From Gloeomargaritaceae cyanobacterium C42_A2020_066 (GTDB lineage Bacteria > Cyanobacteriota > Cyanobacteriia > Gloeomargaritales > Gloeomargaritaceae): a stretch of 34,241 nucleotides of DNA. Of the stretch, positions 17,037 to 25,675 are shown piece by piece. The position numbers were made by a program, and so were the translations under genes. The notes below the pieces were generated by a model. The model was given only the letters and a program-made list of their open reading frames with translations, ran no database searches and was not told the origin of the DNA. The stretch covers positions 1 through 34,241 of the forward strand of contig JACYLR010000078.1 in assembly GCA_015272465.1 (NCBI GenBank), written 5' to 3'. Within the stretch, counting starts at the first letter, position 1. Each line of letters begins with the position of its first letter.

Positions 17037-18434
17037 TCACGGGGCAGGGGGTTCGGGAACCGCCGCCGCCACGGCCGTGGGGTCGCCCTTGGGGAATACC
17101 AAGCGTAGTAGGGGAGGGGCCACAAAGGTCGTGATAATCACCATGACAACAATGGCCACGTCCAGGGCAGGGGGCAACACCCCACTGTCCGAACCCGCCG
17201 CCGCAAACACTAGGCCCACCTCACCCCGAGGCACCATCCCCACACCGATAGCCAGTTGATTGATTTTTGTCGCTCCCCCCCAGACGGCAAAGCCGCTGGT
17301 CACTTTCCCCAGAATGGCCACGACGATCAGGAAACCAGCGATCACTAGACCCTCCCGATTGGCCGGTACAGCGGGGTTGAGGACGCTTAGGTCGGTTTTG
17401 GCCCCCACGCAAACAAAAAAGATCGGCACCAGGAAATCCGCCAGGGGCAGCACCTGCTCCTCAAGTTCCTTGGCCCGGTCGGTTTCCGCCAAAATCAGGC
17501 CGGCCGTAAAGGCTCCCAGGATCGCCTCCAATTGAATGGCCGCCCCCACAAAAGCCAGCGCCAGCATCACCACCAGGGAAGCGATTAGGAGGTTGCCGCG
17601 GGTTTGCATCCCTTTCACAAGGCCCATGAACAGGGGGCTGACCAACCGTCCCACCACAATCGACCCCACGAGGAACACCCCTGCACCGCCAATGAGGTAG
17701 ACCACCGAACCCACCTCCACCTCGCCGGTTTTAGCCAGACTGGAGACCACCGCCAGGATAATGATCCCCAATACGTCATCTAGGACAGCCGCCCCAATGA
17801 TGATTTGGCCTTCCGAGGAACTGAGTTGGCGAATTTCTGAAAGGACTTTTGCGGTAATGCCGATACTGGTGGCAGTCAGCGCGGCGCCGGCAAAAATCGC
17901 CGGAACAGTAGGGACGTGAAACAGCGTTAGGAGTCCCAGCGTGCCAGCTACAAAGGGCACGGTGACGCCAACGACCGCCACAATGGCCGCTTGGGGCCCA
18001 ACCCGAATCAGTTCCGAGAGATCCGACTCCAAACCAATTTCAAACAGGAGGATGATCACCCCGAGTTCGGCAAGAACGGAGATCACCTCACTCTGGGCGG
18101 CAAAGGTTTCCTGAACCGCGTCAGGAGTCAGGCCGAGGGCGGCTTGCACAGCCTGCATCAACAGAGAGTTTTCAGCACCGAGACCCGACTCAGGAAACAC
18201 CAAAAGATGGAGGGCTGAAACGCCCACGACCACACCCCCCAACAATTCACCGAGAACGGGAGGCAGGTTAATCCGACTGCACAATTCACCCCCGACCTTG
18301 CTGGCCAGGTAAATCACCATCAGGCTGAGGAGAACGGCTACCAAAATGGCGGAACCGTTGCTGGCACTGGCTTCGCTGGCCTCAGGGGAGGCGGTCAACA
18401 GGAGAGTGGGCAGGGTGTTTACAAGCGAGGACAT
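17037..18434 (-). CDS. nhaS3: Na+/H+ antiporter, CPA2 family (NhaS3-like)
   Basis: The protein has 465 residues and about 12-13 membrane segments. It belongs to the CPA2 monovalent cation:proton antiporters. The ion-binding pair is visible in VLDDVLGIIIL (around residue 217-227), with GALTATSIGITAKVL-like discontinuous helix residues (AALTATSIG) before it and MVPRGEVGLVFA after it. The 30-residue N-terminus is Ser/Ala-rich and precedes the first helix. It resembles Synechocystis NhaS3 (Sll0689), a thylakoid antiporter important for Na+ tolerance. By homology it probably exchanges Na+ (or K+) for H+. It is encoded alone, with a co-oriented nitrilase gene upstream 77 bp away. The length is full and there are no anomalies. 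Confidence 0.88.
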   Translation of the reverse strand: MSSLVNTLPTLLLTASPEASEASASNGSAILVAVLLSLMVIYLASKVGGELCSRINLPPVLGELLGGVVVGVSALHLLVFPESGLGAENSLLMQAVQAALGLTPDAVQETFAAQSEVISVLAELGVIILLFEIGLESDLSELIRVGPQAAIVAVVGVTVPFVAGTLGLLTLFHVPTVPAIFAGAALTATSIGITAKVLSEIRQLSSSEGQIIIGAAVLDDVLGIIILAVVSSLAKTGEVEVGSVVYLIGGAGVFLVGSIVVGRLVSPLFMGLVKGMQTRGNLLIASLVVMLALAFVGAAIQLEAILGAFTAGLILAETDRAKELEEQVLPLADFLVPIFFVCVGAKTDLSVLNPAVPANREGLVIAGFLIVVAILGKVTSGFAVWGGATKINQLAIGVGMVPRGEVGLVFAAAGSDSGVLPPALDVAIVVMVIITTFVAPPLLRLVFPKGDPTAVAAAVPEPPAP

Positions 18435-18511
18435 TCAGGAGGCTGGAACACGCTGGGTGTCAGTGTACCCCACCCTTTCTGAAAAACCCAGCGGGGCGGC
18501 CGGCCGTGAGG

Positions 18512-19324
18512 TCAGAGGAAAACCCGATGGCTAAGGGCGGGCATTTGCAGCCGTACCTGGGCTAGGCGCTTGGGGTTAATTTCAGCAATCGCCAGTCCGG
18601 GATGATCCCCCGCATCAGCCAAGACCACTCCCCAGGGATCGACGATCAGCGCGTGGCCGTGGGTTTGGCGGCGCGCGGTGTGGCTCCCCACCTGGGCCGG
18701 AGCCAGAACGTAGGCCGTGTTTTCAATGGCGCGGGCTTGTAACAAGACCTGCCAGTGATCCTTGCCCGTGAAGGCGGTGAAGGCGGCGGGGATAAACAGC
18801 ACCTCAGCCCCTTGCTGAGCCAGGTGGCGATAGAGTTCAGGGAAGCGCACGTCGTAGCAGATCGAAAGGCCCAAGTGACCCAAGTCTCCGGCATCGACCA
18901 CCGGGGGGTAAGCCCGGCCGGCCAGGACAGTACCCGACTCCTGGTAGGTGTTGCCATCGGGCAGGTTGACATCAAACAAGTGCACTTTGTCGTAGCTGGC
19001 GGCCACCTGACCATCGGGCGTCACCAGTAAGGCCCGGTTTAGCACCTTGTCTGGGCCGGCCGGCACAGGAAACCCGCCACCCATGAGGGTTACTTGGAAC
19101 CGTTGGGCCTGGGTCTTGAGGAACTTTTCGGTCACCTGAGCCAGGGTTGCCGCCTGGGCCACTTTTTCCGCCTCATCCCCCAGAAAGGCAAAGTTCTCCG
19201 GCAAGCCCACCAGTTCAGCTCCCCGCCGGGCCGCCAGTTCAATCCATTCCTCTGCCTGGGCCAAGTTTTCCGACCAATCGGCGCGACTGGTCATTTGGAT
19301 GGCCGCTGCCAAGTACGCTCTCAC
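18512..19324 (-). CDS. Carbon-nitrogen hydrolase (Nit1-like amidase)
   Basis: The protein has 270 residues of the nitrilase superfamily with the complete catalytic triad: Glu43 (LPENFAF), Lys113 (YDKVHLFDV) and Cys156 (SICYDVRFPELYR). The KVHLFDV and CYDVRFPELY context is that of the Nit1/Nit2 branch, which hydrolyses the amide of deaminated glutathione or alpha-ketoglutaramate (metabolite repair). A role as deaminated glutathione amidase is the best guess. Nitrile hydrolysis is unlikely. It ends near the common LSHRVFL-type tail and is full length. A small gene on the same strand starts upstream 72 bp away. Confidence 0.88.
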   Translation of the reverse strand: MRAYLAAAIQMTSRADWSENLAQAEEWIELAARRGAELVGLPENFAFLGDEAEKVAQAATLAQVTEKFLKTQAQRFQVTLMGGGFPVPAGPDKVLNRALLVTPDGQVAASYDKVHLFDVNLPDGNTYQESGTVLAGRAYPPVVDAGDLGHLGLSICYDVRFPELYRHLAQQGAEVLFIPAAFTAFTGKDHWQVLLQARAIENTAYVLAPAQVGSHTARRQTHGHALIVDPWGVVLADAGDHPGLAIAEINPKRLAQVRLQMPALSHRVFL

Positions 19325-19395
19325 TCCGCCCTATCCGTACCGCGTGGATCATGCCCATCATACCGAGCGGCTGGCCCCAGTCCCAGGGATTTGGC

Positions 19396-19644
19396 TCACA
19401 GTGGCCGAAAGTCGCCGGCCGACGGCCGGCCGGACTCCCGCTCCACTTCTCGGTGGGCGATTTCGACCAGGTGGGCCAAGCTGGTGTTGGAAAGGTGGGG
19501 TAGGAGGTTTTCTAACTCCAGAAAGAGATGACGGCGATCTCCTGGTTCCGCAAAATGGGGATCGAGGCGGTGCCGCCACTGGCGAATCTGTTCCCCTTCG
19601 TGCTCGTGTTCCTTGGAGATAAAGTCCCCGGCGCTGATGCTCAT
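19396..19644 (-). CDS. Small acidic/His-rich protein of unknown function
   Basis: The protein has 82 residues and is preceded by a good ribosome site (GGAGG, eight bases before the ATG), which is the main reason to believe it is real. The sequence is soluble, with charged helices (ISKEHEHEGEQIRQWRHRLD and FLELENLLPHLSNTSLAHLVEIAHREVE) and no signal peptide or known domain. The last dozen residues (ESGRPSAGDFRPL) include a GGCCGGCC-encoded GRP-type patch. It may be cotranscribed with the downstream amidase gene. Its function is unknown. Confidence 0.6.
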   Translation of the reverse strand: MSISAGDFISKEHEHEGEQIRQWRHRLDPHFAEPGDRRHLFLELENLLPHLSNTSLAHLVEIAHREVERESGRPSAGDFRPL

Positions 19645-19811
19645 GGCCGAACCTCCACTGCCTTACCAGGACTGGCCCAACCCAGTCTGCCTTGTTTTGT
19701 CTAGGTCAGTCTGAGATGAACGCTTACCCATCTCTATTGTCGCGACTCTACCTGACGTCCGGCCGGCCCTGTCATAGAATGCAACCCTCCCGCATGGAGT
19801 GACGCCGCGTC

Positions 19812-20486
19812 ATGATCTCGGAAAGTTACGCCCTCAAGGAATGGCAGGCTGCCGTGCGAGTCTTGGCCGCCGGGCAAACCCTGCTGCTGCTGCGTAAGGG
19901 GGGCATCCATGAACCGCGGTTTAATCTGCCCCAACAGCGGGCCTGGCTGTTGCCCACCCTGGAGCACCAGCGGCCGGCCGCCCTCAAACCCCAATTCCAG
20001 TGGGCGGCTCAGTCTGGGGAAAAAAACCGCAGCGGCCCTCATCTGGAAGCTTGGGCTGAAATCACCCCCCTCCAGCCAATTTCCCATCCCGAAACTCTAG
20101 CAGATCTCGATCCCCACCTTATCTGGACACCGACCTGGGTCGCTGAGCGCTGGGCCTGGCAACCCGGCCGGCCGTTGTGGGCGCTACTGCTGCGCGTTTA
20201 CGTCCTTGATCATCCGGTTATTCTGGCCGACCACCCCAGCTATCGGGGATGCCGTTCCTGGGTGCGGTTTCTAGAATCTGTCCAGCCTGCGGCCGGCCGG
20301 CCGGTGCTGTCCGATCGGGAGTACGGCCACCAGGTTGTCGAGATCCAGACAGTCCTCGGCCTCACCCCTGGAAAAACTGGTGAACCCGCTCCATTACCAA
20401 ATCCAGAATCGATTGTCGGTCGAGAGCCTGATTCACTGAGGCTTCCAGTGCTACCACCGTTTCCGGGGGTAACTCCAAAAGGTTAA
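19812..20486 (+). CDS. DUF1802 family protein
   Basis: The protein has 224 residues. Its beginning, YALKEWQAAVRVLAAGQTLLLLRKGGIHEPRFNLPQQRAWLLPTLEHQ written with the conserved ALKEW, RKGGI.E and PT.EHQ blocks, identifies DUF1802 (COG4293), a family common in cyanobacteria with no established activity. The protein is cytosolic, with no signal peptide. The family core ends near residue 185 (WVRFLES...VLSDREY). The remaining tail is Pro-rich and encoded opposite the 3' end of the TerB-like gene (125-bp convergent overlap). That tail is probably drifted read-through sequence rather than a domain. Confidence 0.82.
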   Translation: MISESYALKEWQAAVRVLAAGQTLLLLRKGGIHEPRFNLPQQRAWLLPTLEHQRPAALKPQFQWAAQSGEKNRSGPHLEAWAEITPLQPISHPETLADLDPHLIWTPTWVAERWAWQPGRPLWALLLRVYVLDHPVILADHPSYRGCRSWVRFLESVQPAAGRPVLSDREYGHQVVEIQTVLGLTPGKTGEPAPLPNPESIVGREPDSLRLPVLPPFPGVTPKG

Positions 20487-20838
20487 CGAGTTTGGTGTAT
20501 GCGGCCTGCTCCTCCTCATTGACCAGATCTTCCCCAGGGTCGCGGCTGCTGGCACAAATGACGGCATAACCCAACCCCAACACCAACTCCTTCTCGGCCT
20601 GGCTTGCCAGCTTAGGTACCAGTTCTTCCAGGGGGATATTTTGAGCGACGTAGTCCTGGAGTTCGGCGCGGAGGGTATCCTGGCCAGCCACATCCGGGGC
20701 AAATAACTCGGAGAAGCGATCGATCATCAACGCGGCCTCTTCTGGAGAGAGTTCCCCATCAGACCAGGAAAGGGAAGCCACTACCCGCAACAGATTCATC
20801 TGGCGGGGCGAAATCGTCGGTGAACCGGGATCAGTCAT
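20362..20838 (-). CDS. TerB-like helical protein
   Basis: The protein has 158 residues. The pattern MNLLRVVASLSWSDGELSPEEAALMIDRFSELF followed by EELVPKLASQAEKELVLGLGYAVICASSR...VNEEEQAAYTKLVNLLELPPETV matches the TerB/DUF533-type alpha-helical fold, with acidic DGELSPEE and EDLVNEEE segments like metal-binding turns. Many bacteria use these as stress- or membrane-associated proteins, and a specific tellurite role should not be assumed. It is cytosolic with no signal peptide. Its end overlaps the convergent DUF1802 gene by 125 bp. Confidence 0.75.
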   Translation of the reverse strand: MTDPGSPTISPRQMNLLRVVASLSWSDGELSPEEAALMIDRFSELFAPDVAGQDTLRAELQDYVAQNIPLEELVPKLASQAEKELVLGLGYAVICASSRDPGEDLVNEEEQAAYTKLVNLLELPPETVVALEASVNQALDRQSILDLVMERVHQFFQG

Positions 20839-20899
20839 AGCCAGTACTCCAGAGACAGGGGGCTACACCAGGGCTAACACAAGTCACCGCATCCCAAGA

Positions 20900-20918
20900 C
20901 TTAAGAGACCCTTAAATC
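20900..20918 (+). promoter_or_regulatory. Pho-box-like direct repeat, weak
   Basis: CTTAAGAG, three bases, then CTTAAATC: two eight-base units spaced like cyanobacterial Pho boxes (PyTTAAPyPyT/A, spacing 3). They lie between the TerB-like start and the RTX gene terminator, and the plus-strand orientation does not point at a gene start. Low confidence. Confidence 0.2.
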
Positions 20919-20937
20919 CTGGCATCAAGACACAGAC

Positions 20938-20979
20938 ACAATAAAGAACCCCATCAGGCTGTTGCCATGACAGGGTTCT
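20938..20979 (-). terminator. Likely terminator of the RTX gene
   Basis: On the minus strand AGAACCC pairs with GGGTTCT across a loop that contains a further CTGT/ACAG pairing, followed by TTATTGT. It lies 32 bases after the RTX gene stop, in the right orientation. The U-tract is interrupted, so efficiency is uncertain. Confidence 0.6.
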
Positions 20980-21010
20980 ACATTTCGTGACCTAGCTCGT
21001 GCGGTATTGC

Positions 21011-24000
21011 CTAGACAATCACGAAGTCGCTGTCCGTCACCGTACCCGGCGCAATGCCTTGGAGGGTAACCAGGAGTTCGTTGGTGCTGGTCAGACGGAC
21101 AAGCGTGTTGCCCATCGACCCTGAGACTGTTAGGTTAGCCAGGGTTAAGCCACCCGAGAGACCAATGAAGTCAACGCCATCCTGGAAGTCGATGACTAGG
21201 TCACTCCCGCTACCGGCAGCGATGACAAACGTATCCGGGCCAGACCCACCCGTAAGCGTGTCATTACCTTGACCGCCGACGAGGAAGTCACTGCCACTCC
21301 CGCCTAGAAGATTGTCGCTCCCAGCGCCACCTACTAAGGTGTCGTTGTTGTTGCCGCCCTCCAGCCGGTCATTGCCAGCGCCTCCATCCAGTTGGTCGTT
21401 CCCACCACCCCCATTGAGAGTATCGTTGCCTTCCTGACCTAGGAGGTTGTCATTACCATTGTTACCTTCCAGGCGGTCATTGCCAGTACCCCCAACTAAG
21501 GAGTCATCACCGCCATCACCCCGTAATCTATCGTTACCAACGCCACCGAAGAGGGCATCGTTAGCACCGCCGCCACGGAGGGTGTCGTTGCCCTCGAAGC
21601 CGTAGGCTACATCTGCGGCATTTCCGCCAACCAAGCTGTCGTTTCCAGACGTCCCGTCCAGGATACCTGATTCTGGCAACCGGATTTCCACCAGCGTGGT
21701 CGTACCGCTGATTTCGCTGGCAATAGCCAAGAGCGGCCGGCCGGTAATACTGTCCTCGGCAGAGATAAAGGTAATCCCTTCTGGCCCCAGATCCCCGGCG
21801 GCTGGGTTAGAGGAACCATCTGCGAGGGTGGCGGGCACCGTAAAGTCACGGGTGTTGATGTACTGGACAAATTCCGGAGCCACCGGATTAGTTACGTCAT
21901 AGACCATGACACCTCCAGCACGTTCCAAGCCAATGAAGGCATAGGTGCGCCCGTTAATTACCCCAACAGCGGCGGCCTCCGGCTCCGGCCCTTTATCATC
22001 ACTTCGGGTATCAGCCGAGTTGTTGTTGTTGTTATTGGCGTTGAAGGAAGCCCGCAGGAGGCCATCAGCCGCAGCGGTATCAGCAATAATCTGCTCAAAC
22101 TGATCCCCACTGTCGAAGACAAGTCCACCTGTCGCCCCATCCCAGATGCTGAAGGAGCGGCCCCCAGGAATCAGAATCCGGTCAATATCCCCATCCCCAT
22201 CGGTGTCGCCACCCGGCACGAGGACATTCAGACGACCCAAGTTGGCATCCTGCTGAAGAAAAGCGCGATTGGGGAAGATGGTCGGATCAAGGACTAGGTT
22301 ACGGAGACGCTGCACCTCCACGAAGCCATCATATTCGCGGGTGTCACCCTCATTAGCCGTAATCAGGTATGTCCGCCCGCCCACCGTGTAGGAAGCAATA
22401 GCATCTGGTTGGAAGTTCCCGGAAATAGGCCACTGGCGGATGTTAACCGCATTATCCCGGTCGCTTGCATCCAGACCATTTCCAGCTTGGTTATGATTCT
22501 TCAGACCCAGTGGAACGATGTCAGTGATCTGGTTGCGAGTCAGATCCAGGACAGCTAAGGCATTGTTCTCTTGCAGTGTGACCCAGGCGGTTTTGCCATC
22601 CTCTGCAACGGTGATGTACTCCGGCTCCAGATCCTGAGCGACTGTAGCATTGGGGCCAAAGAGACGAATGCCACGAGACTCTAAGAGGGCACGCTGATTA
22701 TTGAAGGCGTTGAAATTAGCGGTCTTAACCTTGGCGTTGGCCACACCATTGCTCAGGTCAATAATGCTGACGGAGCCAACAGGATCAACAGAGTCGGGTT
22801 GGTTGTAGCTGCTGGGTTCACCCTCATTGGCAACCAGCACCTTCGTGCCATCGGGAGTGAAGGTGAGCATATCGGGTAGGGCACCCACCTTTACGCTCTT
22901 CAGAAATTTTCCGTTGACATCAAAGAAGGCAACTCGCCCTTGCTTCTGAGCATCTTCGGCTTCAATGGCAACAGCCACTATGCCATTCTTAACTGCAACG
23001 CTGTTGGGTGAAGCCCCGTAGGGAGTGATGTCAATGCTGAATAGCTTCTGGATACTGGTGGGGTCGGCAGCATCCAGAACATCGACTGTCTCATCTGCAC
23101 CGTTGATGACAAACAGCCGCTGAGTTGCCTTATCTTGGGCCACGATTTCAGCGGCACCTTTATTGAAGAAGCCCGTGTTGAAGGTGCCCAATTTCACAAG
23201 CTCAAGGGCGTTAGTCGCTGTGGGGGCTGAGGTTTCCGCAAGAACGGTATCCAGGGGGTTAACCTGCAAGTTTTGGATACGGTTGTCCACGTAATTGGGA
23301 GTTTCCTTTTGGTCAAAAGCCTGAGAGGCATCCGGAAACTCATCAAGCAGGAATTCCGCAAGAGCATCCTGCTCCGTGCCGTTGTCAGCGAAGGTAGCAT
23401 CTCCGGTTTTGACACCCACCTGCTGAAAGTCAACCCTGTTGAAGAGGGTAGGATTCTGTGCCGCAAACTTGGCGAAGGGATAAGAGTCCCCTCCACTCGC
23501 CAAGAAGTTTAGAGTGACAAGCCGGAAGGTTCTATTTGGGTCACCCACAACCTGGCCATTTTTGACAACTGTATCGATAATGTTACCCTGATCATCCTTC
23601 AAAGCAAGAGAGCGAATCCGCTCACCAGGATTAGTAATGACTTCACCAGCAGTTCCTAAACCCGTACCTGCTCTCCGGGCGCGGGTCGGGTCGAAACTGA
23701 AGGCAAATCCGCCAATCTGTGGGAATGCACCAGGGGTTGCTCCAGCACTAACGCCAGCAACCGAGTGCTCCATGATTTCCTTCAACTGAGCCGCTGTCAC
23801 TGTCACAGCACTCAGTGCATTGTTGAACCGGAGTGAGTTCTCGATATCTAGTTGACTGATGCCACCCGAAGGCTTACCAGCATTGGGGTTGGCAAGGGGA
23901 GGTAACTCCTCAGGCACCGGTTGCCCAACAACTGCACCAATTTCTGCCCGGATACCTCCGCCATTTTTCAGGCTAATCACAACCGTTGGGTCTACACTTT

Positions 24001-25408
24001 GAGCGAATGCCAAGTTTGCATCAGCCGTCAAGTTCCCCAGGTTGGTTTCCTGGGTACGCACTAAGTTACGACGACCTTCCAGGAAAAAGTCTGTCTGGCC
24101 GAAAACATTTCCGTCCTTAGCTTGGATGACAGCAGCAATAGCATCGGTGATCTGCTTGACTTCTCCACCGCGAGTGCCGTCAGCAAAGATCACGGCCTTT
24201 TCCGCGTCACTCAAAACCCCATCCCCGTTGCCAGCTACCCGGTCTACGCCTGCATCAGTGGTCACATAGGCACCAGACACGTTTCGATTTACACCGCCAA
24301 TGCCCAAAGCCCCTGCCCCGTCGGGATCGGGAATCAAAACACCGTTAGAGTCGAAGGTGACTACCAAACGTCCAACATAGTTGTAGTTACCGTCAGTGTT
24401 GACCAGAGCAACAGGCTTGCCATCTTTGCCTAAGAAGAACTCTGGGTAGGTTCCACCCGCAACATCACCAGAATCCAGAGGATCGGTGGAGTCTGCAAAA
24501 ATCGTGTTACTACCACCGCCGAGAATGATGTCCACTCCGGAGAGCTTGGTGGCCAACAGCCGCTCGTTGCCAATCTGCTGAAGGTGCGCAAGCAGGACAA
24601 TTTTATTGATCCCACTGGCAGTCATCTGGTCGATCAGTGGCTGAAGGATGGACGCAAGCTCGTCCATGTTGTCTACACCACCATCACCAGCCGGGTCTTG
24701 AACCTTGACATTGCCGACACTAGAAATAGCGGCCAAAATTTGGGTGGTAACGCCCAGAACTCCAATGGTTTCACCGCCCTCTTGAATAGTTGTCCAGGGA
24801 GCCAGCTCTCGCCCCGTAGCCTCTGCTCGAATTCCCTCGCCTGTTGCCAACTCAGCGCCCGTAGTAGCGTAGGTCGAAGCATCCCGCAACTCGGGAGTAA
24901 ACAACCCAGATAAAGCACTCTCACCACTGAAGTCAAGGTTGGCCGAGAGGTAGGGGAACTGGGCACCAATGTTGGTAATACTGCTCAGGCTTGGTTGGCC
25001 AGGCAGAGTAGGCAAACTCGCAGTGAAGTCAAAGGCAGCGGCGAGAGCTGTTGGCCCTAGGTCAAACTCGTGATTACCCAGGACAGCGGCTTGAAAGCCA
25101 ATGGCATTCTGGATGGCGATGTCAGCAACATTAAAGCCTGTTGTGCCGTTACGTATACCTGTTAGGCTTCCTGGGGGCAATCCCAGAGACTGCTCATAAA
25201 AAGAGGCGATTTCATCGCGAACCGTCGGGTCGGTACCTGCGGCTGTAAAGGGGCCTGGGATAAAAAGGTCACCCGAAGTCAGAGAAATAGAGTTGGTGAC
25301 CTCATCCTCAAGCTTGTCTACAATAGCGGCAAAATTTTTGGCGCGTTCCGTAGCCTCAAGTCCGGCTTCCTGATCCGAGGCATGGAGGATTTGCAGTGTG
25401 AAGCTCAT
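21011..25408 (-). CDS. Large RTX exoprotein: metallophosphoesterase/5'-nucleotidase plus choice-of-anchor I domain
   Basis: The protein has 1465 residues. Residues 1-370 form a metallophosphoesterase domain with ILHASDQEAG, LTSGDLF, VLGNHEFDLG and VVLLAHLQQIGNE-type motifs. Residues about 435-695 form a 5'-nucleotidase C-terminal domain (NLGNLTADANLAFA, SLKNGGGIRAEIG, FNNALSAVTVTAAQL). Residues about 735-1245 are a beta-propeller-like choice-of-anchor I region. Residues about 1250-1391 hold about 14 GGxGNDxLx calcium-binding RTX nonapeptides. The C-terminus (about 1392-1465) is typical of type I secretion substrates. No N-terminal signal peptide is present, as expected for that route. The first motif reads D-Q-E where classical enzymes have D-x-H, a substitution known in this RTX-linked subclass. 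Predicted role: extracellular phosphate release from nucleotides or other organic phosphate. No secretion transporter is nearby. Confidence 0.9.
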   Translation of the reverse strand: MSFTLQILHASDQEAGLEATERAKNFAAIVDKLEDEVTNSISLTSGDLFIPGPFTAAGTDPTVRDEIASFYEQSLGLPPGSLTGIRNGTTGFNVADIAIQNAIGFQAAVLGNHEFDLGPTALAAAFDFTASLPTLPGQPSLSSITNIGAQFPYLSANLDFSGESALSGLFTPELRDASTYATTGAELATGEGIRAEATGRELAPWTTIQEGGETIGVLGVTTQILAAISSVGNVKVQDPAGDGGVDNMDELASILQPLIDQMTASGINKIVLLAHLQQIGNERLLATKLSGVDIILGGGSNTIFADSTDPLDSGDVAGGTYPEFFLGKDGKPVALVNTDGNYNYVGRLVVTFDSNGVLIPDPDGAGALGIGGVNRNVSGAYVTTDAGVDRVAGNGDGVLSDAEKAVIFADGTRGGEVKQITDAIAAVIQAKDGNVFGQTDFFLEGRRNLVRTQETNLGNLTADANLAFAQSVDPTVVISLKNGGGIRAEIGAVVGQPVPEELPPLANPNAGKPSGGISQLDIENSLRFNNALSAVTVTAAQLKEIMEHSVAGVSAGATPGAFPQIGGFAFSFDPTRARRAGTGLGTAGEVITNPGERIRSLALKDDQGNIIDTVVKNGQVVGDPNRTFRLVTLNFLASGGDSYPFAKFAAQNPTLFNRVDFQQVGVKTGDATFADNGTEQDALAEFLLDEFPDASQAFDQKETPNYVDNRIQNLQVNPLDTVLAETSAPTATNALELVKLGTFNTGFFNKGAAEIVAQDKATQRLFVINGADETVDVLDAADPTSIQKLFSIDITPYGASPNSVAVKNGIVAVAIEAEDAQKQGRVAFFDVNGKFLKSVKVGALPDMLTFTPDGTKVLVANEGEPSSYNQPDSVDPVGSVSIIDLSNGVANAKVKTANFNAFNNQRALLESRGIRLFGPNATVAQDLEPEYITVAEDGKTAWVTLQENNALAVLDLTRNQITDIVPLGLKNHNQAGNGLDASDRDNAVNIRQWPISGNFQPDAIASYTVGGRTYLITANEGDTREYDGFVEVQRLRNLVLDPTIFPNRAFLQQDANLGRLNVLVPGGDTDGDGDIDRILIPGGRSFSIWDGATGGLVFDSGDQFEQIIADTAAADGLLRASFNANNNNNNSADTRSDDKGPEPEAAAVGVINGRTYAFIGLERAGGVMVYDVTNPVAPEFVQYINTRDFTVPATLADGSSNPAAGDLGPEGITFISAEDSITGRPLLAIASEISGTTTLVEIRLPESGILDGTSGNDSLVGGNAADVAYGFEGNDTLRGGGANDALFGGVGNDRLRGDGGDDSLVGGTGNDRLEGNNGNDNLLGQEGNDTLNGGGGNDQLDGGAGNDRLEGGNNNDTLVGGAGSDNLLGGSGSDFLVGGQGNDTLTGGSGPDTFVIAAGSGSDLVIDFQDGVDFIGLSGGLTLANLTVSGSMGNTLVRLTSTNELLVTLQGIAPGTVTDSDFVIV

Positions 25409-25536
25409 GGATGAACCCTCAGGTGTTGCGATTCCGAACTTTCCACGCTGACTCCCTAGGCGCCACAGACGACAAGGCGGCAGCTACAAGGCAGGCGGAA
25501 AGCCTTAACAGTTGTACCTGACGAGTGAAAACCTTG

Positions 25537-25566
25537 TCTTTAAGGGAACCCTAAGACAAAGTAAAT
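25537..25566 (-). promoter_or_regulatory. Pho-box-like element upstream of the RTX phosphoesterase gene
   Basis: On the minus strand three eight-base units (ATTTACTT, CTTAGGGT, CTTAAAGA) are each separated by three bases, matching the layout of cyanobacterial PhoB/SphR boxes (PyTTAAPyPyT/A). They lie about 130-160 bases before the start of a phosphoesterase gene. The match is partial: the third unit fits best and the first least. Direct binding would need testing. Confidence 0.4.
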
Positions 25567-25675
25567 CCTGGCCTGGAAAGCCTCCGTGTGAACTTGGGAG
25601 GTAGTTTCCTTAAGTGGCCCTAGTCAAGCGAGGTATCCTTATAAACAGCTTTCAGATTGGGGCGGAGATGTATCT

